From Prorocentrum cordatum (lineage: Eukaryota > Sar > Dinophyceae > Prorocentrales > Prorocentraceae), in contig CAUYUJ010000967.1 of the NCBI GenBank assembly GCA_963575745.1, positions 43,050 to 107,049 of the forward strand: a stretch of 64,000 nucleotides of DNA, read 5' to 3'. This document shows positions 35,668 through 44,754 of the stretch, one piece after another. Made by a program: the position numbers and the translations under genes. Each line of letters opens with the position of its first letter. Position 1 is the first letter of the stretch. The notes under the pieces were generated by a model, which saw only the letters and a program-made list of their open reading frames with translations, was not told the DNA's origin and did no database searches.

Positions 35668-35805
35668 TAGGTGTACAGAACGGCCCCAGCAACACCGAAG
35701 ATGGCCCAAAAGGGCTCCAACCCCGTGAAGCCTCCAAAAAGCTCCCAGGAGGCCCCAGACGCCCATGGTCTCGCGGTCCGGACGTGCACCCCGCGAGGCG
35801 AGAGG

Positions 35806-35931
35806 AATCTTCTCGAGGCGCGGCATCACCCCGGCGTTCTCGATGGGCACATTCTGCACGGGCATGCGGCTCGGCACTGCTGGGGCGATGCCATCGGGAT
35901 GCCATGCTGAATATTCAGTAAGGTACATGTC
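35806..35931 (-). CDS. Sulfatase, internal exon
   Basis: Reads DMYLTEYSAWHPDGIAPAVP, continuing to MPRLEKI, which is the stretch expected between the N-terminal PDD strand and the FTRAY/CTPSR core of sulfatases. Joining at a shared GAT (35807-35809 and 29745-29747) gives PRLEKIAQSGVTFTRAY in frame, with the spacing usual for the family. The intron to the next exon is about 6.06 kb (29748-35806) and holds a 91-bp satellite, foldback elements and minisatellites. Neither end of that intron is GT or AG at the best-fitting junction, so the exact cut is uncertain. The exon itself is supported by the protein context, not by a database match. Confidence 0.8.
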
Positions 35932-36133
35932 TCGGGTCGGGCGAAAAGGGGGGGATAGCAAAGGGGGGGGGGTTGAGACTCAGCTCACGCAGCTGATGTT
36001 CCCGGCGCCTCCCGGCGCCGGAGGCGACCATGTATCGAGGCATGGGCCCCTCGGTGGGGCCGAAACCAGCGGCACGCGGCAAATTCCGCACCCCCCCCCT
36101 TCCCCGAATCCCCCCCCCTCTCGTCCGGCCCGA
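35932..36133. mobile_element. Introner-like TIR element forming sulfatase intron 1
   Basis: A 202-bp element flanked by a 5-bp direct repeat ATGTC (35927-35931 and 36134-36138). Its ends are imperfect inverted repeats: TCGGGTCGGGCGAAAAGGGG on the left, and TCGGGCCGGACGAGAGGGGG reading in from the right, both continuing into G-runs with GAT. The middle has a second palindromic patch (CCGGCGCCTCCCGGCGCCGG). Excising the element plus one copy of the 5-bp repeat (207 nt) restores the sulfatase reading frame; left in, it introduces a stop at 35980. It therefore has the structure of a non-autonomous DNA transposon that became an intron (introner). Splice ends are not GT-AG: an AG acceptor pairs with an AC start, or a GA donor 16 nt downstream can be used. 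Confidence 0.7.
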
Positions 36134-36350
36134 ATGTCGTCGGGCAGGAAGAGCACGATGTTTGGCTTCCGCTGGCCGGGCTCCGCGCCGCCACCCCTGC
36201 GCTCCGCGGCCCGCGGCGCCTGCACGCCGTGCCGGCGCTGGAGCAGGGACACGTGGCGCAGGGCGTCGGCGCAGCCGCCCGCCTCGGCGCACGCCTCCGG
36301 CAGGCTGGCTGCCGCAGGCGGGCAGCAGGCACAAAAACAGAGCGCACGGA
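36134..36350 (-). CDS. Sulfatase, N-terminal exon (5' end unresolved)
   Basis: Ends in QRKPNIVLFLPDD, the first beta-strand and paired acidic metal ligands that open almost every sulfatase. Upstream in the same frame are a hydrophobic Cys/Ala-rich stretch (ALCFCACCPPAAAS), possibly the end of a signal peptide, and LPEACAEAGGCADALRHVSLL. No ATG occurs in this frame within the exon, so the start lies further upstream, beyond a perfect-arm hairpin at 36353-36502. Removing the 207-nt intron between 36138 and 35931 joins PDD to MYLTEYSA without changing frame. Gene identity is well supported; the exact exon edges and the start codon are not. Confidence 0.72.
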
Positions 36351-36352
36351 TA

Positions 36353-36502
36353 GGGGGCCACACGCGAGCCCTGCCCCGACCCCCCACGACTTCTGGGGGG
36401 GAGGGTGGGGTTCGCTTCGCTCGGGAGCTCCCGAACGGAGCGAACCCCACCCTCCCCCTCAGAAGTCGTGGGGGGTAGGGGCAGGGCTCGCGTGTGGCCC
36501 CC
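36353..36502. mobile_element. 150-bp hairpin (foldback element) flanked by TA
   Basis: Two arms of about 65 bp are almost perfect reverse complements (GGGGGCCACACGCGAGCCCT inward from both ends) around a short loop near 36420-36436. TA dinucleotides flank it at 36351-36352 and 36503-36504, as expected for a Tc1/mariner-type target duplication. It sits directly upstream of the sulfatase N-terminal exon; taking it out together with one TA leaves the minus-strand frame open with a longer hydrophobic run (FVFSII before RALCFCACC). It may be a second introner-like insertion or simply a MITE in the 5' region. Confidence 0.65.
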
Positions 36503-36731
36503 TAATGGAGAAAACGAAGCGAGTTTGCCACCGCGCCGACGCCCGGCAGCACCATCGGCGGCAGCGGGCGTCCAAAGGGTCGCGCCGCGGGCAGCGGGGC
36601 GGCTCGACCTGCGGCCGCCTGGGCCCAAATGGCGTAGAGAGCCACGTGGCCACGGATCGGGACACGCTCTCCCCGCTGATGTCCAAGGGGGCGGGGTCCT
36701 CCCTCCAAGCTGCCAGATCAGCTCTCCTTGC

Positions 36732-36853
36732 CGTCGCTCGGACGTCCAGTTCCCGTGCATTTTTCGGCTTCGTGCGTGCTTTTTTTTGCTCGATGGTCAA
36801 GGATGGTCCTCGAAGGTTCTCGCCGAGAAAAAATGCACACGTCCGAGCGATAC
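36732..36853. mobile_element. Family R2 element
   Basis: GTCGCTCGGACGTCCAGTTC to ATGCACACGTCCGAGCGATA. The flanks themselves repeat (CCCTCCAAGCTGCCAGATCA left, CCCTCCAAGTTGCCAGGTTA right). Confidence 0.7.
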
Positions 36854-36884
36854 CAAGTCCCTCCAAGTTGCCAGGTTAGCTCTC

Positions 36885-37056
36885 TCGGGGATGGACAGAG
36901 ACCCCTTCAGCAGAACGTGGCTTAGCGAAGACGACCTCGGGCCCAAACCTGGCGGGCGCAAGCCTGGAAAACGGCGGCCGCCGCGCCCTCTCGCGAGCCG
37001 CAAATGGGCAATTCACTAATCGACGTGTCAGGGTGGGAGGTCTGTCCACCCCCGAC
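36885..37056. mobile_element. Family R3 element
   Basis: CTCTCGGGGATGGACAGAGA to GTCTGTCCACCCCCGAC. About 75 percent like 60608-60787, sharing CCCAAACCTGGCGGGCGCAA and ATTCACTAATCGACGTGTCA. Inverted ends CGGGGxTGGACAG. Confidence 0.65.
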
Positions 37057-37059
37057 TCT

Positions 37060-37091
37060 CTCTCTCTCTCTCTCTCCCTCTCTCTCACACA

Positions 37092-37156
<65 letters not shown>

Positions 37157-37352
37157 CACGCACGCAACACGCACGCAACACGCACGCAACACGCACGCAA
37201 CAACACACACACACACACACTTACACTTACACTTACACTTACACTTACACTTACACTTACACTTACACTTACACTTACACTTACACTTACACTTACACTT
37301 ACACTTACACTTACACTTACACTTACACTTACACTTACACTTACACTTACAC
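37060..37352. repeat. TC, ACGC and ACACTT microsatellites
   Basis: TC tract, CACG repeats (37087-37155), CGCAACA repeats (37155-37203), AC, then about 20 copies of the hexamer ACACTT (37218-37350). Confidence 0.95.
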
Positions 37353-37439
37353 ACACCACACGCGTACCCCTCCTGTACCTCCTGGGCCCGCGGTGGCAGT
37401 TCCGAGGCCGCCCAGGGCCCCCCGTTGGGGCCACTTCTC

Positions 37440-37865
37440 CTGCGATCCCCGATCCGCCTCCCCGTTGATTGCCCCCCTGCTATCGAGCTCAGGGGAACGA
37501 CAGGGGGGGGGGAATGGCACATGGGGGAGAAACATCGGCCTGGAATCGGCGATAGATCGCCGACTGATCGGTCGACTGCGAAGCCGAACGTTGCCAGGCG
37601 GGGTGGGCAATCCAAACCCTGGTGGCGATGCACGGCCAATGAGGGGCCAACGCATTGCTCCCAGAGCCTCTCTGGCAAAGCTTCGGGCTGCGCAGAGACA
37701 GCCCCCCCGGGCAGCCCTGGCTGGCCTCCTTAGCCCCCCGCGTAGCCCAGGGGCGCCGCCGGAGGCGGCGCCCGCTAAGGCTGCGAGACCGCCCCGGACT
37801 ACATGGGGGGGCCGGCTGAGGCCAGCTGCGACGAAACCGGGGGCCTGCTGATGCCAGCCGGGACT
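37440..37865. other. No gene or repeat identified
   Basis: GC-rich sequence with short palindromes (GGCGCCGCCGGAGGCGGCGCC around 37752). No reading frame with coding character. Confidence 0.4.
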
Positions 37866-37879
37866 ACAGTCGGCCTTGA

Positions 37880-38152
37880 TTTCCTCGTCCTCCTCCTCTT
37901 TCTCTTCCTCCTCCTCCTCCTCCTCCTCCTCCTCCTCCTCCTCCTCCTTCTCTTCCTCCTCCTCCTCCTCCTCCTCCTCCACCTCCACCTGCAGCTCCTC
38001 CTGCAGCTCCTCCTGCAGCTCCTCCTGCAGCTCCTCCTGCTCCTCCTCCTGCTCCTGCTCCTGCTCCTCCTCCTCCTCCTCCTCCTCCTCCTCCTCCTCC
38101 TCCTCCTCCTCCTCCTCCTGCTCCTCCTCCTGCTCCTCTTCCTGCTCCTGGG
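37880..38152. repeat. CTC microsatellite between two R13 left ends
   Basis: CTC/CTG repeats. TACAGTCGGCCTTGATT is present on both sides (37866 and 38159), as if the tract grew inside a duplicated element end. Confidence 0.9.
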
Positions 38153-38160
38153 GGGACGTA

Positions 38161-38314
38161 CAGTCGGCCTTGATTGGACAGGACACGCGAGAGGACACAA
38201 GACCCTTCCGAGGGCCACATCGCCATAGGAGTGTAAGAAGGCACGCGTCGCGAGGCGCAGGACACAAGGGAACCCTCGTGCTGACAGGGTCGACCTACTA
38301 ATCCGAGCCGACTG
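38161..38314. mobile_element. Family R13 Tc1/mariner-like MITE
   Basis: CAGTCGGCCTTGATTGGACA to GAGCCGACTG with TA on both sides (38159-38160, 38315-38316). A further left end sits at 37868, directly before the CTC array. A copy from 55669 is interrupted by an R4 element. Confidence 0.75.
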
Positions 38315-38395
38315 TATCTTTACAAAGCGCAACCGAGCTGTCTGCGCGCAACCTGAAGCGTTACAAACCACCCCCCATACCGTTGCCCCTGGCCC

Positions 38396-38800
38396 AAGCC
38401 CCCGACATCATGGCTTTCGTGACGTGGACCTCCAGCGGCCTGGACTCGTTCCCCGGGACCGGCTTTTCGTCCCGAGTTGTTTTTTGACGGCCCCGCGGCC
38501 CAGTGAGGGCCCCCCGTGGCCGAGAATACTCCGAATCCCTTAGTAATCGACCCCCCCTCCCCCCCTAAAAAACCGACCCCCCTCCAAATGCGACCTAATA
38601 TTCCGGAACCCCCTATTCGACGGGGCGCCTCAATAAACCAGACCCCCTCAGCTCCGATCCACAGAAAGCGCCATAATAAACCGGACCCCCCCAATTGCAA
38701 AAAAGGCGCCTTAAAAAAACCCGGACCCGGGGGACGATTAACAAGGGATTTGGAGTAGCGAAAAACTCCCCGTCGTGATCTTTGCATGACCCGAGGGGAT
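38396..38800 (+). mobile_element. Family R1 element containing a nested element
   Basis: R1 sequence (GGCCTGGACTCGTTCCCCGG to GGCCGAGAA) stops at 38526 and resumes at 38758 (GCGAAAAACTCCCCGTCGTG), the gap being filled by a 227-bp TIR element. Confidence 0.75.
38529..38755. mobile_element. Stowaway/mariner-like MITE in R1
   Basis: Ends CTCCGAATCCCTTAGTAATC and, inverted, CTCCAAATCCCTTGTTAATC. TA duplicated at 38527-38528 and 38756-38757. The host R1 reads continuously when it is removed. CTCC-type ends with TA are typical of Stowaway MITEs (Tc1/mariner). Confidence 0.8.
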
Positions 38801-38939
38801 CTGGGACGGCGCCCAGCAACCCCGACCCGCGGCGCCTCTCCAGTCCGACCCGCCCGCACTGCGCCCAGCTCGCCTCGCGATCCAGACCCCGCGCGCCCCT
38901 CCAGTGGGTCCAAATGTGTGTGCAGGGCGCGCCCGCTTC

Positions 38940-40290
38940 CTCCTCCTCCTCCTCCTCCTCCTCCTCCTCCTCCTCCTCCTCCTCCTCCCTCCTCCTCCCT
39001 CCTCCTCCCTCCTCCTCCGCCTTATCCTCCTTTTCCTTCTCCTCCTCCTCCTCCTCCTCCTCCTCCTCCTCCTCCTCCTCCTCCTCCTCCTCCTCCTCCT
39101 CCTTCTCCCTCCTCCTCCGCCTCCTTTTCCTTCTCCTCCTCCTCCTCCTCCTCCTCCCTCCTCCCTCCTCCTCCCCCACATTTTCTCGCAAGGCTTGGGG
39201 CCTTCTGAGCCTTCTGACAAGGCCCGTCCTGTTTTCAGTTCGCCCCCGGGCGGGCCGCCGAGACTTGAGCCCGCCCCCCGCCGGGAGCGACCCTCGCTCG
39301 TCGTCGCGGTCCCGGTCGGCGCCGTCCCTCCTGTCGGTGCGCCTGCCCCGCGGGTCCTTGTCCTCCGGGTCGCGCAGGATGCGGAGGTCCTCGGGGAGGG
39401 AGGCGGGGGGGGGAGAGGGGGCAGTGGCCCTGTCCCCCTCCCCTCCCCATCCCCCGACCCTCCTCCCCTCTCCCCCATCCCACTTCCTCCTCTTCCTCCT
39501 CCTCCTCCTCCTCCCTCCTCCTCCTCCTCCTCCTCATCCTCATCCCCGTCCCCATCCTCATCCTCATCCTCATCATCATCCTCATCATCCCTCCTCCTCC
39601 TCCTCCTCCTCCTCCCCTCCTCCTCCTCCTCCTCCTCCTCCTCCTCCTCCTCCTCCCCTCCTCCGCCCTCCTCCTCCTCTCCTCTCCTCCTCCTCCTCCT
39701 CCTCCTCCTCCCTCCTCCCCTCCTCCCTCCTCCTCCTCCTCCTCCTCCTCCTCCTCCCTCCTCCCTCTCCCTCCTCCTCCACTCCCTCCTCCCTCCTCCC
39801 TCCTCCCTCCTCCCTCCTCCCTCCTCCCTCCCTCCTTCCTCCCTCCCTCCTCCTCCTCCCTCCTCCTCCTCCCCTCCTCCCTCCTCCCTCCTCCCTCCCC
39901 CTCCTCCTCCCTCCTCCCTCCTCCCTCCTCCCTCCTCCCTCCTCCTCCCTCCTCCCTCCTCCCTCCTCCCCTCCCTCCTCCCTCCTCCCTCCTCCCTCCT
40001 CTCCTCCTCCTCCTCCCTCCTCCCTCCTCCTCCCTCCTCCCTCCTCCTCCCTCCCCCTCCTCCCTCCTCCACCCTCCTCCTCCTCTCCTCCTCCTCCTCC
40101 TCCTCCTCCTCCTCCTCCTCCTCCTCCTCCTCCTCCTCCTCCTCCTCCTCCTCCCTCCTCGTCCTCCTAGTCCTCGTCCTCGTCCTCGTCCTCCTCTTCG
40201 TCGTCGTCGTCCTCCTCCTCCTCCTCCTCCTCCTCCTCCTCCTCCTCCTCCTCCTCCTCCTCCTCCCCTCCCCCTCCTCCCCCTCCTCCT
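38940..40290. repeat. CTC/CCTCCCT microsatellite block, about 1.3 kb
   Basis: CTC repeats with CCTCCCT variants and an ATCCTC sub-block (39535-39588). A complex insert at 39180-39480 holds no recognised gene. Very long open frames on both strands here are artefacts. Confidence 0.95.
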
Positions 40291-40578
40291 CCTACCCCTC
40301 ACCCCCCACCTTCCGCTTGCTCCAAAGAGTACGTGGGTATGTGAGCATGCGGCGTCCCGCTGCCGACGTTGCCGTCGTGCTCGCACTCGCCCGCTCCCGC
40401 GCAGGGCCGAGGCGACATCTTTCGCCCCCAGCTGCGAAAGGTGAGGCCCACACCCGCGACTTGAGCACCTGCCGCTGTGGCCATGGTGCGGCCCCAGTCT
40501 GCACTGCTCCTCGTGGAAGTCTACACACGCTCCCCCCCCCCCCTCTCCTGCAAGCGTCTCTCGGAGCCCTGGTCTCGC

Positions 40579-40702
40579 CATCGCTCGGACGTCCACTTCC
40601 CGTACCTCTGTCGGTTTCGTGCGCGGTGTTTTTCCGGCAAGATGATCCAAGATGCTCTTCCATGGTCCTCGCCGAGAAAAACTACACACGCCCGAGCGAT
40701 GC
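40579..40702. mobile_element. Family R2 element
   Basis: CATCGCTCGGACGTCCACTT to ACACACGCCCGAGCGATGCC with the usual TCGGTTTCGTGCGCG core. Confidence 0.7.
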
Positions 40703-41400
40703 CAAGATTGACCCCCGCCTCGCCCAACCCGTCCGCCATCGGCCATCTCTCGGCTCAGTCTGCCGAGAACCCGCGACCAACTCAACGCCGACTCGGTTCA
40801 GGCTGGCCTGGGCCAGCTCAAGCGAGCCCACGCTGGGGCGCTCTCCGATCGACGCTGCCCGCGCCGCGCTCCCCGCGCGACGCTCCCCGCGCCGCGCTCC
40901 CCGTGCCGCGCTCCCCGCGCGACGCTCCCCGCGCCGCGCTCCCCGCGCCGCGCTCCCCGCGCCGCGCCGCGCTCCCCGCGCGCCGCGCTCCCCGCGCCGC
41001 GCCGCGCTCCCCGCGCCGCGCCCTCCGTGCCGCTCCCTCCTCTCTCCCTCGGCCTCGCGGCCTCGCGGCCTCGCGGCCTCGCGGTCTCCGCGCCGCGCTC
41101 GCCCGTGCCGCCCTCCTCCTCTCCCTCGGCCTCGTGGCCTCGCGGCCTCGTGGCCTCGCGGCCGCGCTCCTCGCGCCGCGCTCCCCGTGCCGTCTCCTCG
41201 TCCCGTCTCCTCATCTCTCCCCCGGTCTCGCGGCCCCGCGGCCTCGGCGTGGGGCGCCGGCGGCAGCGACCCGCTGCTGCCGCACCTCCCCAGGAGCTCT
41301 CCGTCCCTGCTCCTGCCGCGCCTCCGCGTCGAGGCGTGGCCGCGACGAGGTCCTTGGCCCCTGGGGATTAGCGGTGCCGACCCCGCGGAGTTGCCTGTTG

Positions 41401-41435
<35 letters not shown>

Positions 41436-43010
41436 AAAGGCTGCCGCTTCTGCAAGCTTCGTCGTTCCCGGCCAGCTGGTCCAGCGCAGAGAAGGATGAG
41501 CGAGGCCGCTAACTTACTGCCAAACGCTGTCGATCGTCGGGGGAGGCGCTGTCGCCCCCTGCGCAAAAAAAATGGCATGCACGGCCATGCAGCGCCAACC
41601 AGCCAGCGAAAACTAAGAGAGAGAGAGAGAGAGAGAAAGGGAAATATATCTGAGACTGTACATCGCGGTGGGCAGAGGGAGGATGGCCGCGAGGGCGACT
41701 CCGCAGGTGGAGAACCGGGAGGTAGCAGCGAGCGGCAGGAAACGACTCGCGCACGCGCATGCACGCACCCGCCTTCGGCAAACCCCCTCGCCAGCATGCC
41801 CTGCCCCTCGCCCAGCTCGCCCCGCGACTCCGGGCCGTCTGCGGGCGCGTCGAGCTCGTCGAGCTCGTCCAGCTCGTCCGGGCCGCCCTCGGGTGCGTCC
41901 GCTCTGCGGCCCGACGAGCAGGCGGGCACCGGCAGGGGCAGGGGCCCGACCACTGGGCCCTCTTGTGGCGAGCCCGCTCGGGCGACCACCGCAGACGCAA
42001 GCGCCCGGAGGCGTCGCCCGCCTCCGTCGGGTACCCTGGGGGGCTGCGTTGTGCGACCACTGTTATGTCGGGCGTGTCCCCCTATACAAGGGGGTTTTCG
42101 ACGACATATGAAAAATACCCCCAAAATGCCCCCCAAAGGCCAAAAACTATGCAAGAAAGAATCCCCAGACTAGTTTTGCACAATTTTTTTAATATCTTTG
42201 GGGTATGTCGCATTTTCCGTCGACAACCCCCCTATAGGGGGACAGGCCCGACATAAGACCACTGGGCGCTCCCCTTTGCGCGAGGCCGCCTCCGTGGCCC
42301 GCTCCTCGCGCGCAGTGGCTGTCGCGCGCCGCTGCCGCGCCGGGGCCCGCCCGCCGTCTTCGCCCTCGGCCACTCGGCCCCCCGCTCGCCTTCGGGACTG
42401 GCCTCGCCTCGTTCTCATCTCGTGGCCGGCCTCCTCCAGGCGGCAGGCCACGCCCTCGATGCTTGCCACGCTGTCCCCTCCCCCTCCCCCTGCCCCTGCC
42501 CCTGCCCCCCCCGAGGGCCAGAGCGCAGAAGCCCTCCCTGCCTCTCCCTCCCCTCGCCCTCCCTCGCCCTCCCTCGCCCTACCTCGCCCTCCCCCTCCCC
42601 CCGCCCCCCCCAAACTCTCCTCGCCCTATTGGGCCATCCCCCTCCTCCTCCTCCGTGCGCTCCCGGATCTGAGATCGGATCTCCCAGTGCTGGCAGAAAC
42701 ACAAAACCGACACCGGAGGAAGACGATCTCCGCTTCAGGCAGCGAGAGGTCGCGCCCCGGCGCTGCGGCGCGCCAGGCTCGGGGCCGCGGAGATCGGACC
42801 ACGTGCCGCTGCCTTCCCCAGCGCGAGGCCTCGCCCTCGGGACTCCACAAATCCACCTCCACCTCCTGCCATGGGAGGAGGGGGGGGAGGCCTGGGAGGG
42901 GAGGAGGGATGGAGGCAGAGGGAGGCAGTCAAGGGGTAGTGCCTTCACACGTCTTGGGGTGTCTTGGAGGTTCCGAATGGTTTGCGGGAGCCCTGGGGGT
43001 GCCTCCTCCT
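40703..43010. repeat. GC-rich minisatellites, no gene found
   Basis: CCGCGCTCCCCGCGC repeats (40857-41040), CCTCGCGG repeats (41050-41240), CTG tract (41403-41437), GA tract (41615-41640), GTCGAGCTC repeats (41850-41880) and CCTCGCCCTC repeats (42540-42600). The family A MITE at 42063 is annotated separately. Remaining frames lack recognisable proteins. Confidence 0.7.
42063..42256. mobile_element. Family A MITE, 8-bp duplication
   Basis: Ends TTATGTCGGGCGTGTCC and GGGACAGGCCCGACATAA. Perfect target duplication GACCACTG at 42055-42062 and 42257-42264. Confidence 0.88.
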
Positions 43011-43224
43011 CGTCCTCCTCCTCCTCCTCCTCCTCCTCCTTCTCCTTCCTGCTCCTGCTCCTGCTCCTGCTCCTCCTCCTCCTCCTCCTCCTCCTCCTTC
43101 TCCTCCTCCTGTTCCTGCTCCTCCTCCTCCTCCTCCTCCTCCTCCTCCTTCTGGGGAGGAGGGAGAAACCTCCCCCTCCTCCTCCTCCTCCTCCTCCTCC
43201 TCCTCCTCCTCCTCCTCGTCCTCC
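43008..43224. repeat. CTC/CTG microsatellite before DinoSL
   Basis: Runs directly into the relict leader with no spacer. Confidence 0.95.
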
Positions 43225-43246
43225 TCCGTAGCCATTTTGGCTCAAG
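43225..43246 (+). other. Relict dinoflagellate spliced leader (DinoSL)
   Basis: The 22 bases match the conserved dinoflagellate trans-spliced leader DCCGTAGCCATTTTGGCTCAAG, with T as the first base. In mRNA this leader is added by trans-splicing, so its presence in genomic DNA joined to a 5' UTR marks a cDNA that was reverse-transcribed and reinserted. It is not an SL RNA gene: the leader is followed by CCGTCT, not by a GT donor. A long CTC microsatellite abuts it on the left; a 40-nt 5' UTR and ATG follow on the right. Confidence 0.93.
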
Positions 43247-43286
43247 CCGTCTCGCGCCCCTGTCGTCGGCTGCTGGCGGTCGAGCA

Positions 43287-44700
43287 ATGGCACGGTCCCC
43301 TCCGGCGGCGACGCTGGATCCGGCATCCTCGGCCCCGCTGGCCCAGGCGGGCTCTCTTGGTGCGGCGGCCGGCGGTGCCACACAGAAGGGCATCGCGGCG
43401 GCCGTTGCTGCGGCGCTGCGCACGGGCGCTGGGCTTGCGGGCGGAATGCGGCACCAGGACGTCGTGGAGGAGGTCATGGGGCGCATCTGCATGGTCGTGC
43501 CCGCGCTCACCGAGAGGGTGGTCGTTGACCTCGGCTGTGGTGCGGAGAACCTCCCGAAGTCCGCGCGGGAGGCCAAACAGCGGGGCCGTAGCGGCCGCCG
43601 CCGCCCTTTGGTGAAGCAGGGGGAGGAGCAGAGCGTACTGGGGTAGTAACCGAGTCCTCCAGGGGGGTGTATGCCGTGGAGCCCTTGGAGAAGAAGGACG
43701 TGGAGTCGAGCGTACCTTCGATGGAGAAGCCTGTGTGGCTCCAGAATGATGTGTGGACACTTTGTGGCGTGTCTGTGGAGAAATGCCTCGGGATGCTGAC
43801 TGAGTTCAGGGTCATGCTGAAGGACCACATGAAGGCTTGCGAGACATTCGACATCAGCCTCAAGTCGTGCGCCCTCGGGAACATGCCCGACTGCAACTTG
43901 AAGGCTGCGGCCTTCGACAACATGCACACCACCCTGCAGGACGTGAAGCCGATGCACAAGTTCGTGGACGTCGGCAAAACGCTCGACACCGCTCTCGTCC
44001 CGATGATGGCCGAGGAGAAGAGGAAGCCGATGGTGCACAATGCGCTCGACGGTGTGGAGTCCGAAGGCATCGTCAAACCCATCATGGTGTATCCTCTTTC
44101 CTCGGGGACAGTTTTGGAGAGCTGTGAGGCTGCGATCTTCCAGCAGCATGTGCAGTCTCACATTGTGCAGTCGGAGCTGGAGCGCACTTCCTCCAGCCTC
44201 GGGGGCGCCAGAACTGCTCTCGACAGGATGCGGGCCTGCCTGGACTTGGCGGCCGTGCGCGTCCAGCGGGCGAAGGAGGCCCTGGCGTGTGAGGAAGCCA
44301 ACTTCGAGCACATCGTGGGGGAGATGGCTCATGCGGTCGGAGCTCTCAGCGTCGAGGAGGGCCACTCGATTATGCGGGAGCTCGGCCTGACGCGCGAGCT
44401 CCCCGTTTGCATGGCCAGCGGAGGCTCGTGCTCCTCCCGCCTGCCGTGCCGAATGCCTCGGCGCGGAGGCCCGTGCTCCTCCTGCGCCCTGCGCCTGGCG
44501 GGCGGAGGCCCGTGCTCCTCCGCCGCCAGGGCCTGTTCGCGCGGAGGCTCGTGTCCCTCCTGCGCCTGGGCGGCCTGGCGGTGCGGAGGCTCGTGCTCCT
44601 CCTGCGCCGCCTGGCCGCGTCGCGCTAGCGGAGGCTCGTGCTCCTCCTGCGAAGCGCCGGAGCGGCAGCGGAGGCTCCTGTTCCTCCACGGCCGAGGCTG
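43287..44700 (+). CDS. Retroposed gene of unknown function behind relict DinoSL
   Basis: I do not recognise the protein. It starts at ATG 43287 (MARSPPAATL), 40 nt after the relict leader. The Ala/Gly-rich N-terminus leads to MRHQDVVEEVMGRICMVVP. That frame ends at TAG-TAA (43644-43649), while a second frame starting YAVEPLEKKD near 43670 continues with good GC3. Dropping 146 nt between two AGGG copies (43515-43518, 43661-43664) joins them in frame. The middle is soluble and Cys-containing (VWLQNDVWTLCGVSVEKCLG). About 44150-44360 is a likely helical or coiled segment (ELERTSSSLGGARTALDRMR). A Cys-Ser-Gly repeat follows at 44418-44640. The frame then stays open to 45259 only because it runs through a CTC microsatellite, so the true 3' end is unknown. 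It may be live or decaying. Confidence 0.6.
43515..43664 (+). other. Probable intron with AGGG boundary repeats in the retrogene
   Basis: AGGG occurs at both ends (43515-43518 and 43661-43664). Removing 146 nt (one AGGG plus the interior) converts two open frames into one, reading LTERGVYAVEP. The insert carries the in-frame TAG TAA. GT at 43518 and AG at 43661 exist, but a GT-AG cut removes 145 nt and breaks the frame. No convincing terminal inverted repeats are visible. Alternative: an indel in a dying retrocopy. Confidence 0.5.
44418..44640 (+). repeat. In-frame GG(S/P)CSSC minisatellite
   Basis: The motif gcggaggctcgtgctcctcc recurs at 44418, 44463, 44502, 44541, 44583 and 44628. The spacings are 45, 39, 39, 42 and 45 nt, all multiples of three, giving GGSCSS/GGPCSSC repeats in the retrogene frame. 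A seventh copy at 44668 is spaced 40 nt and breaks phase. Confidence 0.7.
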
Positions 44701-44754
44701 TGCACGTGCGTGCTGTCGCAGCAGACTCCAGCAGACTCCACGCCGTCCTCCTCA

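Noticed and set aside
38904-42173. Open frame of 1089 codons on the plus strand
   Set aside because: It runs through CTC repeats, minisatellites and part of an R2 and a family A element; no conserved domain, composition entirely repeat-driven.
43225-43246. Functional SL RNA gene
   Set aside because: The leader is followed by CCGTCT instead of a GT donor and no Sm-site or snRNA-like structure is evident.
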